A stretch of DNA of 64,000 nucleotides, taken from positions 33,900,388 through 33,964,387 of the forward strand of contig NC_089823.1 of the NCBI RefSeq assembly GCF_035046505.1, written 5' to 3'. The notes beneath the pieces were generated by a model. It was not told the origin of the DNA, did no database searches, and saw nothing but the letters and a program-made list of their open reading frames with translations. Shown piece by piece: positions 59,301-64,000 of the stretch. Origin of the DNA: Tiliqua scincoides (lineage: Eukaryota; Chordata; Lepidosauria; Squamata; Scincidae). Position 1 is the first letter of the stretch; each line of letters starts with the position of its first letter. A program made the position numbers and the translations under genes.

Positions 59301-62064
59301 CCACTGATTCTCCGCATTCCACCAGGTTTCCGTTATGCCCACTATGTCAATATTTTCCCTTGTCACCAGACATTCCAGTTCTCCCACCTTTGCTCGTAGA
59401 CTTCGGGCATTCGCATAAAAGCATTTATACACGGAATGCCCCAGGATGGGCTGCTTATTCGCTCCTTTGTCCCCGCATCCTCTCATTGTGCCAAACCGTC
59501 TATCACATCCCATCACCCTACCTTTCCCAATTTCTTCTCCTACCCTGCCTTTGTCTTGTTGTTCTCTAACCTCCCCATCCTCATCCCATAGGGATGAGGA
59601 GTCCCGAACCGGATGCCCCTCGGCTCCTGTCGGCCTTCCCCCAGGGATCAGTTTAAAAGCTGCTCTGCCACCTTTTTAATGTTACGCGCCAGCAGTCTGG
59701 TTCCATTCTGGTTCAAATGGAGCCCGTCCCTCTTGTACAGGCCCCGCTTGTCCCAAAACGTTCCCCAGTGCCTAACGAATCTAAACCCCTCCTCCCTACA
59801 CCACCGTCTCATCCACGCATTGAGACCCCTGATCTCCGCCTGCCTAGCTGGCCCTGCGCGTGGAACAGGTAGCACTTCAGAGAACGCTACCTTTGAGGTC
59901 CTGGCTTTCAGCTTCCTGCCTAAAAGCCTAAATTTGGCCTCCAGGACCTCCCAGCTACACTTGCCCACGTCGTTGGTGCCGACATGCACCACAGCCGCTA
60001 CCTCTCCCCCAGCACTGTCTACTAGCCTGTCTAGACGAGAAGTGATGTCCGCAACCTTCGCACCAGGCAGGCAAGTCACCATGCAGTCCTCACATCCGTC
60101 GCAAACCCCCCTCTCTATGTTTCTAATAATCGAATCCCCCACTACAAGAAGCCCCCGACCCCCCTCCCGCCGAGGAGTATCCCGAGTGCGCTCGCATACG
60201 GGCCCATCCCCTGGAGAAGGGATCCCCCCTAGGGGATTGTTTCCCTCCTCTCCAGGATGACGTCCTCCAGTCCCGAGACTTCCCACCCGGGCAGCCGAGG
60301 AGCTGCACGCCTGAGGTTGGGACGAAGCCTGATCGTCCCCAGAAGTCTCCCCACGGTCCTCCTCTGGCTGCCTGCGCTTCTCCAGGTCGGCCACCAAGGC
60401 TTCAAGGGAGCGGATGCGTTCCCTGAGAGCCTGGAGCTCCTTGCATCGAGGACACACCCATGACTTATGCCCCAGAGGCATATAATCATACATGTGGCAC
60501 TCGATGCAGAACACTGGATAGCCCCCACCCTGCTGCTGGCTGTCTGACTGCATAGCTTTTTTGTTGTTGTTGTTGTTGTTTTATTTAGGGGTCCTTTTAA
60601 AAACCGTACACTGGATAGCAGCCCTTTTCCCTAGGGAAGAGGAAGGGCAGTGTATGGGGCCCTGGCCTCCTCGCCCTGCTGCTGAACTCGCCCAGACGCT
60701 AAACTCTTGTGCCTTACCTGGCACTTAGTTCCCGAGGCACTGGGTTCCCAGAGGCCACACGCGTCTGCAGAGAGCCTCACGCGATGGCCTGCCTAGCTTT
60801 ATACTCCTGGCTGGCTCCTCCCCCCTCCTTCCTTCCTGATTGAAAGGGGGCTGGCCTTCCCAGGTGAGTTTACAAAAGCTCAGGAAGGCAAATGGCTGCT
60901 GATGGGCGTGACTTCAAAACTGAAGATGTCCCAGACCCATGACTCATTCCAGTCATGTCCTGGAGGTTTTCTGAGACCTGTGGAGATTGCATGTGTCTCT
61001 GTGGGCCTCAGAAAGCCCCCTGGAAGCATTGGAAGTGCCCTTCTGATGCTTCCAGAGGCATCAGAACGACTCCTAAATCTGGACCCAACTGGAACAAGGT
61101 TCCAGTCGTGTTTGGACGACCTGTTGGTCTGCAACCCACAGATTTAATTATCTGCAGGTTTCAGTATCTATGGGGGGGGGGGTCCAGGAATGGATACCCC
61201 ACAGATACCAAGGTCAGACCTGTAGATTCAGGCAGTCCTTGTCTTGCTATAACATCATTGTGGTGTTGAGGGACTCTGCATGCATTGCACCCAGGAGCTG
61301 GATCAAGATCAGCCTGTGTGGCAGTTTCAAACAGTTTCCAGTGTGCATGGAGGAGAGTGGAACAATAGCTCCTTGTTCATCCAACACATTTGGCTGGGGA
61401 AGGATTGTTTCCTAGATTTTTCTTTTAAAAAACAGAGGCTGAGATTCTCAAGATGATAAATTGTACATTCAATACTGAATTTTGTGCTTCTGTGGAATAG
61501 AATGGGCTGTCAGTATTCGCAGGGATCCTTTCCAGGACCCCTGGTGGGTACTGCAGGAAGGGTGCAGCACTGCAGTAACATACCTAGGGGCCGCATCTGG
61601 CCCTCCAGAAGTAGTACGCCGCCTCCTCAGAAGGCCTCTTCTGGTAGCCACTTATGCTTGTGACTGGGAGATCCTCTGAGGCCCTTCAGCAGTGGGCTCA
61701 TCATCTGTAGATATTCAGATCCACGGATGTTGAGCCCATGGATAAGGAGAACCCACTATATATAAGTTTCTGGCCATGGTCATACACTTTACTTTTCTTA
61801 TCCTAAGTCTATTGAGTGTCTTGTTTTCCTGTACACACACATACAGTTTCACTATTGAACCATTGCTCAAATGTGTTTTCCCTTCTTCTTCCTTGGGCCT
61901 GCTTTCTAGTACAAGGATTTTTCATCTGCCCTGGAAGAGAAGGCAAATAAGCTCTATGAAACTTCTCTTAAGAAGAAGGTCCTTTGGGCTTGGTTTGATG
62001 TGTTCAATGAAGAGAAAAGTGCATTCTGGGAAAAGCAGAAGACTGCAGATCGTTATAGTGACAG
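38297..62064 (+). CDS. CCDC191: CCDC191 (KIAA1407), coiled-coil protein with SFI1-like repeats; 16 exons seen, 3' end outside window
   Basis: The start is ATG 38297 (MDVVRHRPELYRWRRLCRPS) in a CpG-rich promoter. The sixteen exons listed separately all have GT/AG introns and join in phase to 2579 nt (859 codons plus 2 nt). The human protein is somewhat over 900 residues, so one or two exons lie past 62064 or outside the window. The protein is mostly charged helix and coiled coil (about residues 180-320, 380-470, 590-730). Seven stretches match the SFI1 repeat pattern A-x7-LL-x3-F/L-x2-W: tryptophans at about 331, 361, 407, 745 (imperfect), 775, 806 and 836. SFI1 repeats form single long helices that bind centrins. 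The identification rests on recognition of the protein and the head-to-head position beside QTRT2; the molecular role is inference. Confidence 0.93.
38460..38640 (+). repeat. Two tandem copies of the 90-bp palindromic repeat
   Basis: Both contain TGGGCTTACTTCTGAGTAGA-like arms and GCATAGGATGGGGCTCTGA, one directly after the other, in CCDC191 intron 1 within 100 bp of exon 1. Confidence 0.75.
38925..39330 (+). mobile_element. Non-LTR retrotransposon fragment, RTE/BovB-like RT C-terminus
   Basis: LLHGCKTWTLKKHDQQKIDS and, in another frame, YDATSTGKRPRGRPKERWLD match the end of RTE-type RT proteins (YGCETWTL..., GKRxRGRPKxRW). It is frame-shifted and decayed. Confidence 0.7.
39612..39701 (+). 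repeat. 90-bp palindromic repeat with TAA target duplication
   Basis: AGCTGCAATCCTAACC to GGTTAGGATTGTGCCC, exactly 90 bp, TAA on both sides (39609-39611 and 39702-39704). Confidence 0.82.
39953..39991 (+). CDS. CCDC191: CCDC191 exon 2 (residues 25-37)
   Basis: A 39-nt exon encoding PKFDPDSVEHWIK between TCTCCCAG and GTAAGA, phase 0/0. Confidence 0.92.
40310..40382 (-). repeat. tRNA-derived SINE fragment, cut by the 40383 hAT element
   Basis: The minus strand has AGTCCTAGGTTCAATTCCTG, a B-box region with tRNA-like GGTTCAA, preceded by ATGCTTTGCATACC. Confidence 0.6.
40383..40846 (+). mobile_element. Non-autonomous hAT element (Charlie-like ends), 464 bp
   Basis: CAGGGGTGCCCAAACC and TTTGGACACCCCTG are inverted ends, flanked by identical CTGTAGTA (40375-40382 and 40847-40854). 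It lies in CCDC191 intron 2 only 60 bp before exon 3. Confidence 0.88.
40906..41047 (+). CDS. CCDC191: CCDC191 exon 3 (residues 38-85)
   Basis: It encodes RVEHASEFAVSEALSNKKSS and then LETTEQLQDHDEAYVE. The acceptor is CTTCTTAG. The exon ends in phase 1 before GTATTT. Confidence 0.92.
41101..41269. repeat. 169-bp foldback element with near-complete pairing
   Basis: TGGTCAGCCTTTCAAC ... CCTTTAACAATTGTGTAGA ... AATTTCAGTAGGTGCA ... TTGTCATCT is followed by GATGACAA ... TGCACCTGCTGAAATT ... TCTACACAATTGTTAAAGG ... GCTGAAAGGTTGACCA. The arms are about 80 nt with a few mismatches and a loop of under 10 nt. It lies in CCDC191 intron 3, 54 bp after exon 3. Confidence 0.85.
41759..41947 (+). mobile_element. 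Harbinger-like MITE, best copy, 189 bp
   Basis: GGGCCCAATCCTATCCAATT and TGGATAGGATTGGGCCC are near-perfect inverted ends, with TAA on both sides (41756-41758 and 41948-41950). Confidence 0.82.
41965..42190 (+). mobile_element. Old CR1-like LINE, 3' fragment
   Basis: GFKRRSDKFMDEKAI followed by a 3' UTR with GCCTCTGAATACCAGTTACT and CTTGATAGACC. It ends about 100 bp before CCDC191 exon 4. Confidence 0.6.
42293..42439 (+). CDS. CCDC191: CCDC191 exon 4 (residues 85-134)
   Basis: It encodes AQELLSDWMNSKLKLELASD, then an acidic and serine-rich stretch, then FQKYEKFD. The acceptor is AATGTAG and the donor GTGAGA, phase 1/1. Confidence 0.92.
42440..43859. other. CCDC191 intron 4
   Basis: A decayed 90-bp palindrome lies at about 42470-42570. 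Otherwise nothing recognised. Confidence 0.5.
43860..44038 (+). CDS. CCDC191: CCDC191 exon 5 (residues 134-193)
   Basis: It encodes LYGYLEQEMESTAVQDFLQH, then a charged stretch ending MELRHKQ. The acceptor is TTCTAG and the donor GTGAAG, ending phase 0. Confidence 0.92.
44166..44255 (+). repeat. 90-bp palindromic repeat
   Basis: GGCTACAATCCTATCC to CATAGGATTATGCTC, 90 bp, TAA on the right and TCA on the left. Confidence 0.78.
44316..44693 (+). mobile_element. Non-autonomous pogo/Tigger-like element
   Basis: CAGGTGGGGCCTCTGTATCC and GGATACCAAGGCCCCACCAG are inverted ends, TA on the right and TG on the left. The interior resembles 24328-25069. Confidence 0.72.
45207..45430 (+). CDS. CCDC191: CCDC191 exon 6 (residues 194-268), coiled coil
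   Basis: A continuous charged helix, VKEKRLRRQQELELQKQEKA, which continues through QKQLQEENKKKLLKARREEE. The acceptor is GTTCAG and the donor GTAAGC, ending phase 2. Confidence 0.93.
45431..46529. other. CCDC191 intron 6
   Basis: A piece at about 46130-46185 (CCAGTGGTCTGACTCGGTAT) is the tail of the tRNA-derived SINE. Nothing else recognised. Confidence 0.5.
46530..46692 (+). CDS. CCDC191: CCDC191 exon 7 (residues 268-322)
   Basis: It encodes MERKRHNLNHMQKQVGVGLP, then EKEQQRKEKQSRMQELLSRI and DTANHK. The donor is GTGAGA at 46693. An internal GTAGGA at 46570 is also donor-like and would leave a shorter exon (46530-46569) in the same phase. The long form supplies the start of the first SFI1-like repeat, so I prefer it. 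Confidence 0.88.
46693..47619. other. CCDC191 intron 7
   Basis: No recognised element or exon. Confidence 0.5.
47620..47810 (+). CDS. CCDC191: CCDC191 exon 8 (residues 323-386), SFI1-like repeats 1 and 2
   Basis: CLQKYFSAWYK completes the first repeat (W331). A-RALADWK-CQ-LKA-L-RA-W is the second (A345 to W361). The acceptor is AATGCAG and the donor GTAGTA, ending phase 2. Confidence 0.93.
47811..48828. other. CCDC191 intron 8, left part
   Basis: No recognised exon or named element. Confidence 0.45.
48829..49028 (+). mobile_element. Harbinger-like MITE
   Basis: GGGCGCAATCCTTACAAC and GGGTTAGGATTGCGCC are inverted ends, with TAA left and TTA right. TCCAGTACTGACATAAGG and its like occur near both ends. 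Confidence 0.72.
49031..49076. repeat. Short hairpin between two MITEs
   Basis: AAGAGTCATAACTCTTT and AAGAGCTATGACTCTT are inverted arms with an A-rich loop. Confidence 0.65.
49078..49167 (+). repeat. 90-bp palindromic repeat with TTA target duplication
   Basis: GGCTGCAATCCTTACC to GCTTAGGAGTCTGCCC, exactly 90 bp, with TTA on both sides (49075-49077 and 49168-49170). Inner arms GGGAGTAAGTCCCATTG and AATAGGACTTACTTC pair. Confidence 0.82.
49344..49596 (+). CDS. CCDC191: CCDC191 exon 9 (residues 386-470), SFI1-like repeat 3
   Basis: A-TEFNHKC-IL-RRC-F-VE-W (A391 to W407) matches the SFI1 consensus, followed by a charged helix VEKRELQLKKEETKRKMAKL. The acceptor is GTTTCAG and the donor GTAAGT. 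It ends phase 0. Confidence 0.93.
49630..49750 (-). repeat. tRNA-derived SINE fragment
   Basis: The minus strand has GTTACTGTTGACAATGCTGG and ATGGACCAAGGATC, the tail region of the squamate SINE. Confidence 0.55.
49755..49900 (+). mobile_element. Ancient CR1/L3-like LINE tail
   Basis: GGATGTTAGAAATGGAAGGG and CCAGCCTCTGCTTGGA resemble the old amniote CR1/L3 3' region. Confidence 0.45.
50096..50550 (+). CDS. CCDC191: CCDC191 exon 10 (residues 471-622), largest exon
   Basis: It begins EEPSTAEVERANSSSPETGQ, then has a conserved-looking block HSPKQPKWAWQVTLKHAALN followed by AQDRAMFRNQL and GPAFLRPFEHRHAFQQQLIE. It ends in a glutamine-rich helix. The acceptor is TTTTCAG and the donor GTAAGA. 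Confidence 0.93.
51061..51137 (+). CDS. CCDC191: CCDC191 exon 11 (residues 622-648)
   Basis: It encodes SENHQPAAQSRKNLKVLSSP and HPILK between TTTCAG and GTATAA, phase 2/1. This linker is low in complexity and the exon is supported mainly by phase and splice sites. Confidence 0.85.
51138..52204. other. CCDC191 intron 11
   Basis: A decayed hAT-like piece at about 51225-51420 (ends TTTGACAATTGCTG) and a SINE-like piece at about 51570-51640 (TTACTGGGTGACCTTGGATG). No other exon seen. Confidence 0.4.
52205..52287 (+). CDS. CCDC191: CCDC191 exon 12 (residues 648-675), coiled coil
   Basis: It encodes AMEERAIQRAERRRELEEAK and KKREEENL between CCCTAG and GTAAAT, ending phase 0. Confidence 0.92.
52288..53942. 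other. CCDC191 introns 12 and 13 (around exon 13)
   Basis: No element recognised with confidence outside exon 13. Confidence 0.45.
53072..53173 (+). CDS. CCDC191: CCDC191 exon 13 (residues 676-709), coiled coil
   Basis: It encodes VKMQAAEEERQRQEAAEKEA and QLEKRREERRLQKM between TTTTCAG and GTGAAC, phase 0/0. Confidence 0.92.
53943..54086 (+). CDS. CCDC191: CCDC191 exon 14 (residues 710-757), degenerate SFI1-like repeat 4
   Basis: It encodes KELDKKRRQEREQELLSKAK, then A-KAHYDKV-LL-KKW-G-LE-PW-K. The repeat pattern holds except at the F/L position. The acceptor is CATGCAG and the donor GTAAGT, phase 0/0. Confidence 0.92.
54638..54970 (+). mobile_element. Non-autonomous hAT-like element, 333 bp
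   Basis: CAGGGCTGGCC and AGCTGGCCCTG are inverted ends. TCAGGAAC (54630-54637) and TCAGGGAT (54971-54978) are a possible, weak 8-bp duplication. Inside, GGGCAATTCCATGC repeats in tandem. Confidence 0.6.
55270..55422 (+). CDS. CCDC191: CCDC191 exon 15 (residues 758-808), SFI1-like repeats 5 and 6
   Basis: A-QRHHCFI-LQ-RTC-L-LA-W (W775) and A-EELYFSL-LL-RRF-F-RV-W-IK (W806) match the SFI1 consensus; the second is exact. The acceptor is GCTTAG and the donor GTGAGC, phase 0/0. A CR1 fragment starts 58 bp after the exon. Confidence 0.93.
55481..56027 (-). mobile_element. CR1 LINE, 3' fragment
   Basis: ATAAGAACATAAGAACAGCC is the reversed CR1 end; the minus-strand frame reads [20 protein letters not shown] to LDKFSEENSITGYKP. 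It starts 58 bp after CCDC191 exon 15. Confidence 0.9.
56028..56105. repeat. Partial 90-bp palindromic repeat
   Basis: GGAGTAAGCCTTACTGACTA and the TACATAGGACTGCAGA end; it abuts the 5' truncation point of the 55481 CR1. Confidence 0.55.
56635..59516 (-). CDS. CR1 ORF2 protein, endonuclease and reverse transcriptase, one frameshift
   Basis: The first frame (59516-59214) holds the start of the APE-type endonuclease (CFYANARSLRAKVGELECLV, DIVGITETWW). It shifts near 59230, where GGTGGGTGGCC appears to have lost one G. The second frame (from about 59238) is open for 867 codons: GDFNYPHIDW and SDHAAIRFDV complete the endonuclease, and RT motifs include SPGPDGIHPRVI, GVPQGSVLGPVLFNLFINDL and FADD at about residue 594. 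It ends LDEFLEEKSIMGYTP. Apart from this one shift the protein looks complete. Confidence 0.92.
59648..60553 (-). CDS. CR1 ORF1 protein, intact, 301 residues
   Basis: The N-terminus has a zinc-binding-like cluster C16-x2-C19 and C34-x2-C37, followed by a leucine-rich helix (about 38-62) suited to self-association. The C-terminal half is an SGNH-type esterase: GDS at 139-141, GTND at 192-195 and DGLH at 276-279 are the expected catalytic blocks. CR1 ORF1 proteins are known to carry such an esterase domain. No stop or shift interrupts it. Confidence 0.9.
   Translation of the reverse strand: MQSDSQQQGGGYPVFCIECHMYDYMPLGHKSWVCPRCKELQALRERIRSLEALVADLEKRRQPEEDRGETSGDDQASSQPQACSSSAARVGSLGTGGRHPGEEGNNPLGGIPSPGDGPVCERTRDTPRREGGRGLLVVGDSIIRNIERGVCDGCEDCMVTCLPGAKVADITSRLDRLVDSAGGEVAAVVHVGTNDVGKCSWEVLEAKFRLLGRKLKARTSKVAFSEVLPVPRAGPARQAEIRGLNAWMRRWCREEGFRFVRHWGTFWDKRGLYKRDGLHLNQNGTRLLARNIKKVAEQLLN
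61500..61757 (-). mobile_element. Pogo/Tigger-like MITE fragment
   Basis: AATGGGCTGTCAGTATTCGC and GGATAAGGAGAACCCACT are approximate inverted ends, with TA after the right one. It lies 150 bp before CCDC191 exon 16. Confidence 0.6.
61910..62064 (+). CDS. CCDC191: CCDC191 exon 16 (residues 809-860), SFI1-like repeat 7
   Basis: It encodes YKDFSSALEEK, then A-NKLYETS-LK-KKV-L-WA-W (W836) and DVFNEEKSAFWEKQKTADRY. The acceptor is TTTCTAG and the donor GTGACT, leaving phase 2. No convincing next exon was found between here and 64000. Confidence 0.92.
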
Positions 62065-62732
62065 GTGACTATAGAAATACAATATTTCTTGTTTTCACTC
62101 GAATTGTATTTTCTGCCAAAAATATTCACCCTTTTCCTGTATGTATTGTCCTCATAATGGGCATGCTTGGGAGAAATGAATGTAAAGCAATTATTGATAT
62201 TTTAGTTACAGAATTAAAGAATGGCAGGTATTCAAAACCTAGTGATGTTCAGATGGTCGTCCACCAGGTCTTGACTCTTTTTCTATTCTTTAGTGATGTC
62301 AAGGGAATCTAACTTCCTGAGGGTTCTGAATCTCTCATAATCATTAACTGAGAGTAGGACATATCACAAAACTGCTTTTAAGAGCATATTACTTCATTGG
62401 AAAAAGTGGGAAAAGTTATAACTAGTAGTATCAGTCATTGACCTTGAAAAACAGGAGAACAAACAAAGCGAAGGCCAAAATGTGTGAGTAATAGTGAACA
62501 AAAACTTCACTTAAATGTCAAAACTGTTTCAAGGACAAAAAAAAAAAAAAAGGTGGGGGGCAGCAAATTAATTTCATGGAGTCTTCCAATGCTTGCAATC
62601 AAAATACAAGCAGTGTCCACCATCACAAAATGTTTTGATCTGAAATGTCCTTTCAAGTGCCCTAACAATATTGTTACTGGATTCTTTGGGATCTCATATC
62701 CAATAACATCCTTTATAAATTTTACAGTATTA
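62065..62732. other. CCDC191 intron 16, left part
   Basis: No exon recognised; ordinary composition. Confidence 0.5.
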
Positions 62733-63285
62733 GAGCCCAATCCTGTGGTCGGCGGCATGGCTCTTTGCCGTAAGGCACGTTTGCGGGGCTCACCGCCAGG
62801 CTCCCGCCGGTGCTAGCCCAGCACTGGCTGGCGTGTGGGGTGGTCACCCAGGTTCCGCGGCTCAGCGGTCTTCCGCTCAGCGGACCACAGAGCACCAGAA
62901 CAGCAGGCAGGGGTGTGGACGGGGCGAGGGGGGAGGTCGACGAGGGCAGAGAGAGGGCGGGTGGGAGGCGTGCCAAGGGGCAGGCGGGAGGTGTGCCGGG
63001 GAAATGGGCAGGAGGAAGATCCGTGGAGCTGTGCTCTGCAGGACCCAGGGCGCTCGTGGAGGGCTGTGCAACCTACACGAGCACCTTTTCCTTACCGCTG
63101 ACCTTTTGGTCGGCAGTAAAGTGAGTAGCCCCATTGCAGGACTGCTTACCTTACTCGGGGGAAGGGAACGAATGTCCCCTTCTCTGGAGGAGCCTCCTGC
63201 GGTAGCGCGGAAGGCGCAGGATTCGGCAGCAGCCCTTCTTGGTGCCACTGAGCCTGGACGCTCTGGGCAGCTCAGGATTAGGCTG
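62733..63285 (+). mobile_element. GC-rich Harbinger-like element, 553 bp
   Basis: GAGCCCAATCCTGTGG and CTCAGGATTAGGCTG are inverted ends, flanked by TTA (62730-62732 and 63286-63288). The ends match the 160-190 bp MITE group. Long open frames inside reflect GC content and have no protein resemblance. Confidence 0.68.
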
Positions 63286-63288
63286 TTA

Positions 63289-64000
63289 GTCCACAATTGT
63301 TGCATTTTTCATTTTTTATTAAAAGTGCATGCATTTTAAAGTGCATTTCCGTTTTGAGTACTTGATATTAGAAGTATATCAGATAGTGTCAGTTGTCTAT
63401 TCAAACTGTTCACAGACATAATCCTTTGAATATATTTTGGAATTGGCAGGTATGGAGGAAGGAAGTGGCAAATCACTGAATGTCCAATACCCTGTCAATA
63501 ATACTCTTCCATAGAGCCTCAAGTTCCCTCCTTTTGTAAATTTTTCTTGCTGACTCCTCCAGCTTTTCTTTCTTTGTAAACTTTGAAGATCTGCTTCAAA
63601 AGTACAATGAAGAATGCTGTGCTATGTAATGAGAAGTATTAGTCTTTGAATTTTTTTTAGGTAAGGTGTCCTGGATATGTGCAGATGGAAATAGAATAAC
63701 GAGATCCAAGTTCTCCATGCAAGCTAGACAATCTACAACTATTTAGGGCAGAATCCCATGTTACAAAGCAAACAAGTGTTACCCAACCCTGTGTTTGCAT
63801 CATAATGGTAATGCGAGGGGAGGAACATTTGCAAGAGAGAATCGAGCACTGGAGGTTTAAACCCCCCACATATTCTTCCCTACAAATGTCCCCTTTTCCT
63901 GCATTCATGTTTACAAACCAGCCTGTATGTGTTGTTATAATGTGCAGTTTCACCCCCCAAAAAAGAGGTACTAGTGGTTGGTAATATTCACTTATGAATT
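63289..64000. other. CCDC191 intron 16, remainder
   Basis: No exon was found. An acceptor-like TTTTTTTTAG at about 63650-63660 is followed by an in-phase stop almost at once, so I did not call an exon. Confidence 0.45.

Larger units (their letters stand above)
56441..60920 (-). mobile_element. Near full-length CR1 LINE with both ORFs
   Basis: It runs on the minus strand from a GC-rich 5' UTR (about 60920-60554, including a TTG repeat on the plus strand) through ORF1, ORF2 and a 3' UTR ending in TTCTTATG repeats at 56441. It is the only copy here retaining a 5' region, and its frames are nearly intact, so it is young relative to its neighbours. It is antisense in CCDC191 intron 15. The 5' boundary is approximate. 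Confidence 0.92.
56353..61222 (+). mobile_element. Pogo/Tigger-like element split by the CR1 insertion
   Basis: The left part (56353-56440) follows TA and reads GGGTCCTCTTTATCTGTGG. The right part (about 60920-61222) ends GATACCAAGGTCAGACCTG before TA (61223-61224). It is related to 24328 and 44316. The two halves are separated by the 4.5-kb CR1. Confidence 0.68.

Noticed and set aside
57085-60463. Many plus-strand open frames
   Set aside because: They are the reverse-strand shadow of the CR1 ORF1 and ORF2 coding regions.
62833-63339. Long GC-rich open frames that could look like a gene
   Set aside because: They overlap in several frames on both strands, lie inside an element with inverted ends and TTA flanks, and show no protein resemblance.
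63650-63720. Candidate CCDC191 exon 17 after TTTTTTTTAG
   Set aside because: In the required phase it gives one residue and a stop, and the protein would lack the expected C-terminal part.

Overview
This window is vertebrate nuclear DNA, most probably from a squamate reptile. The main reason is the repeat content: CR1 LINEs ending in a TTCTTATG-type 3' repeat, many copies of a 90-bp palindromic repeat, a tRNA-derived SINE, and abundant non-autonomous hAT, pogo/Tigger-like and Harbinger-like DNA elements. The species cannot be named from sequence alone.

Two host genes were reconstructed exon by exon from splice sites, phase and remembered family sequence. QTRT2 (accessory subunit of queuine tRNA-ribosyltransferase) lies on the minus strand, 33613 down to 13438, in eight coding exons that join without a phase error into 414 residues. 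CCDC191 (KIAA1407) lies on the plus strand from 38297. Sixteen coding exons join in phase to 62064 (859 codons plus 2 nt), and the last part of the gene lies beyond the window. The genes are head to head around a CpG-rich region at about 37.8-38.4 kb, the arrangement known at human 3q13.31. This shared promoter carries an RFX X-box-like site. CCDC191 contains seven motifs matching the SFI1 (centrin-binding) repeat consensus, so a centriole or cilium role is a reasonable inference.

Layout: 1-13.4 kb is intergenic DNA downstream of QTRT2, holding an LTR-like remnant, two L1 tails, hAT elements and LINE fragments. 13.4-33.6 kb is QTRT2 with large repeat-filled introns. 33.6-37.8 kb holds a second LINE family and a nested cluster of elements. 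37.8-38.4 kb is the bidirectional promoter. 38.3-64 kb is CCDC191. Its intron 15 (55423-61909) contains an almost complete CR1 element with both ORFs, antisense to the gene and inserted into an older pogo-like element.

I found no bacterial-type system, CRISPR array, tRNA gene or other clearly undescribed gene system. The most interesting observations are the SFI1 repeats plus X-box in CCDC191, the common termini and 3-bp target duplications linking several palindromic repeats to one Harbinger-like group, and several cleanly resolved nested insertions.
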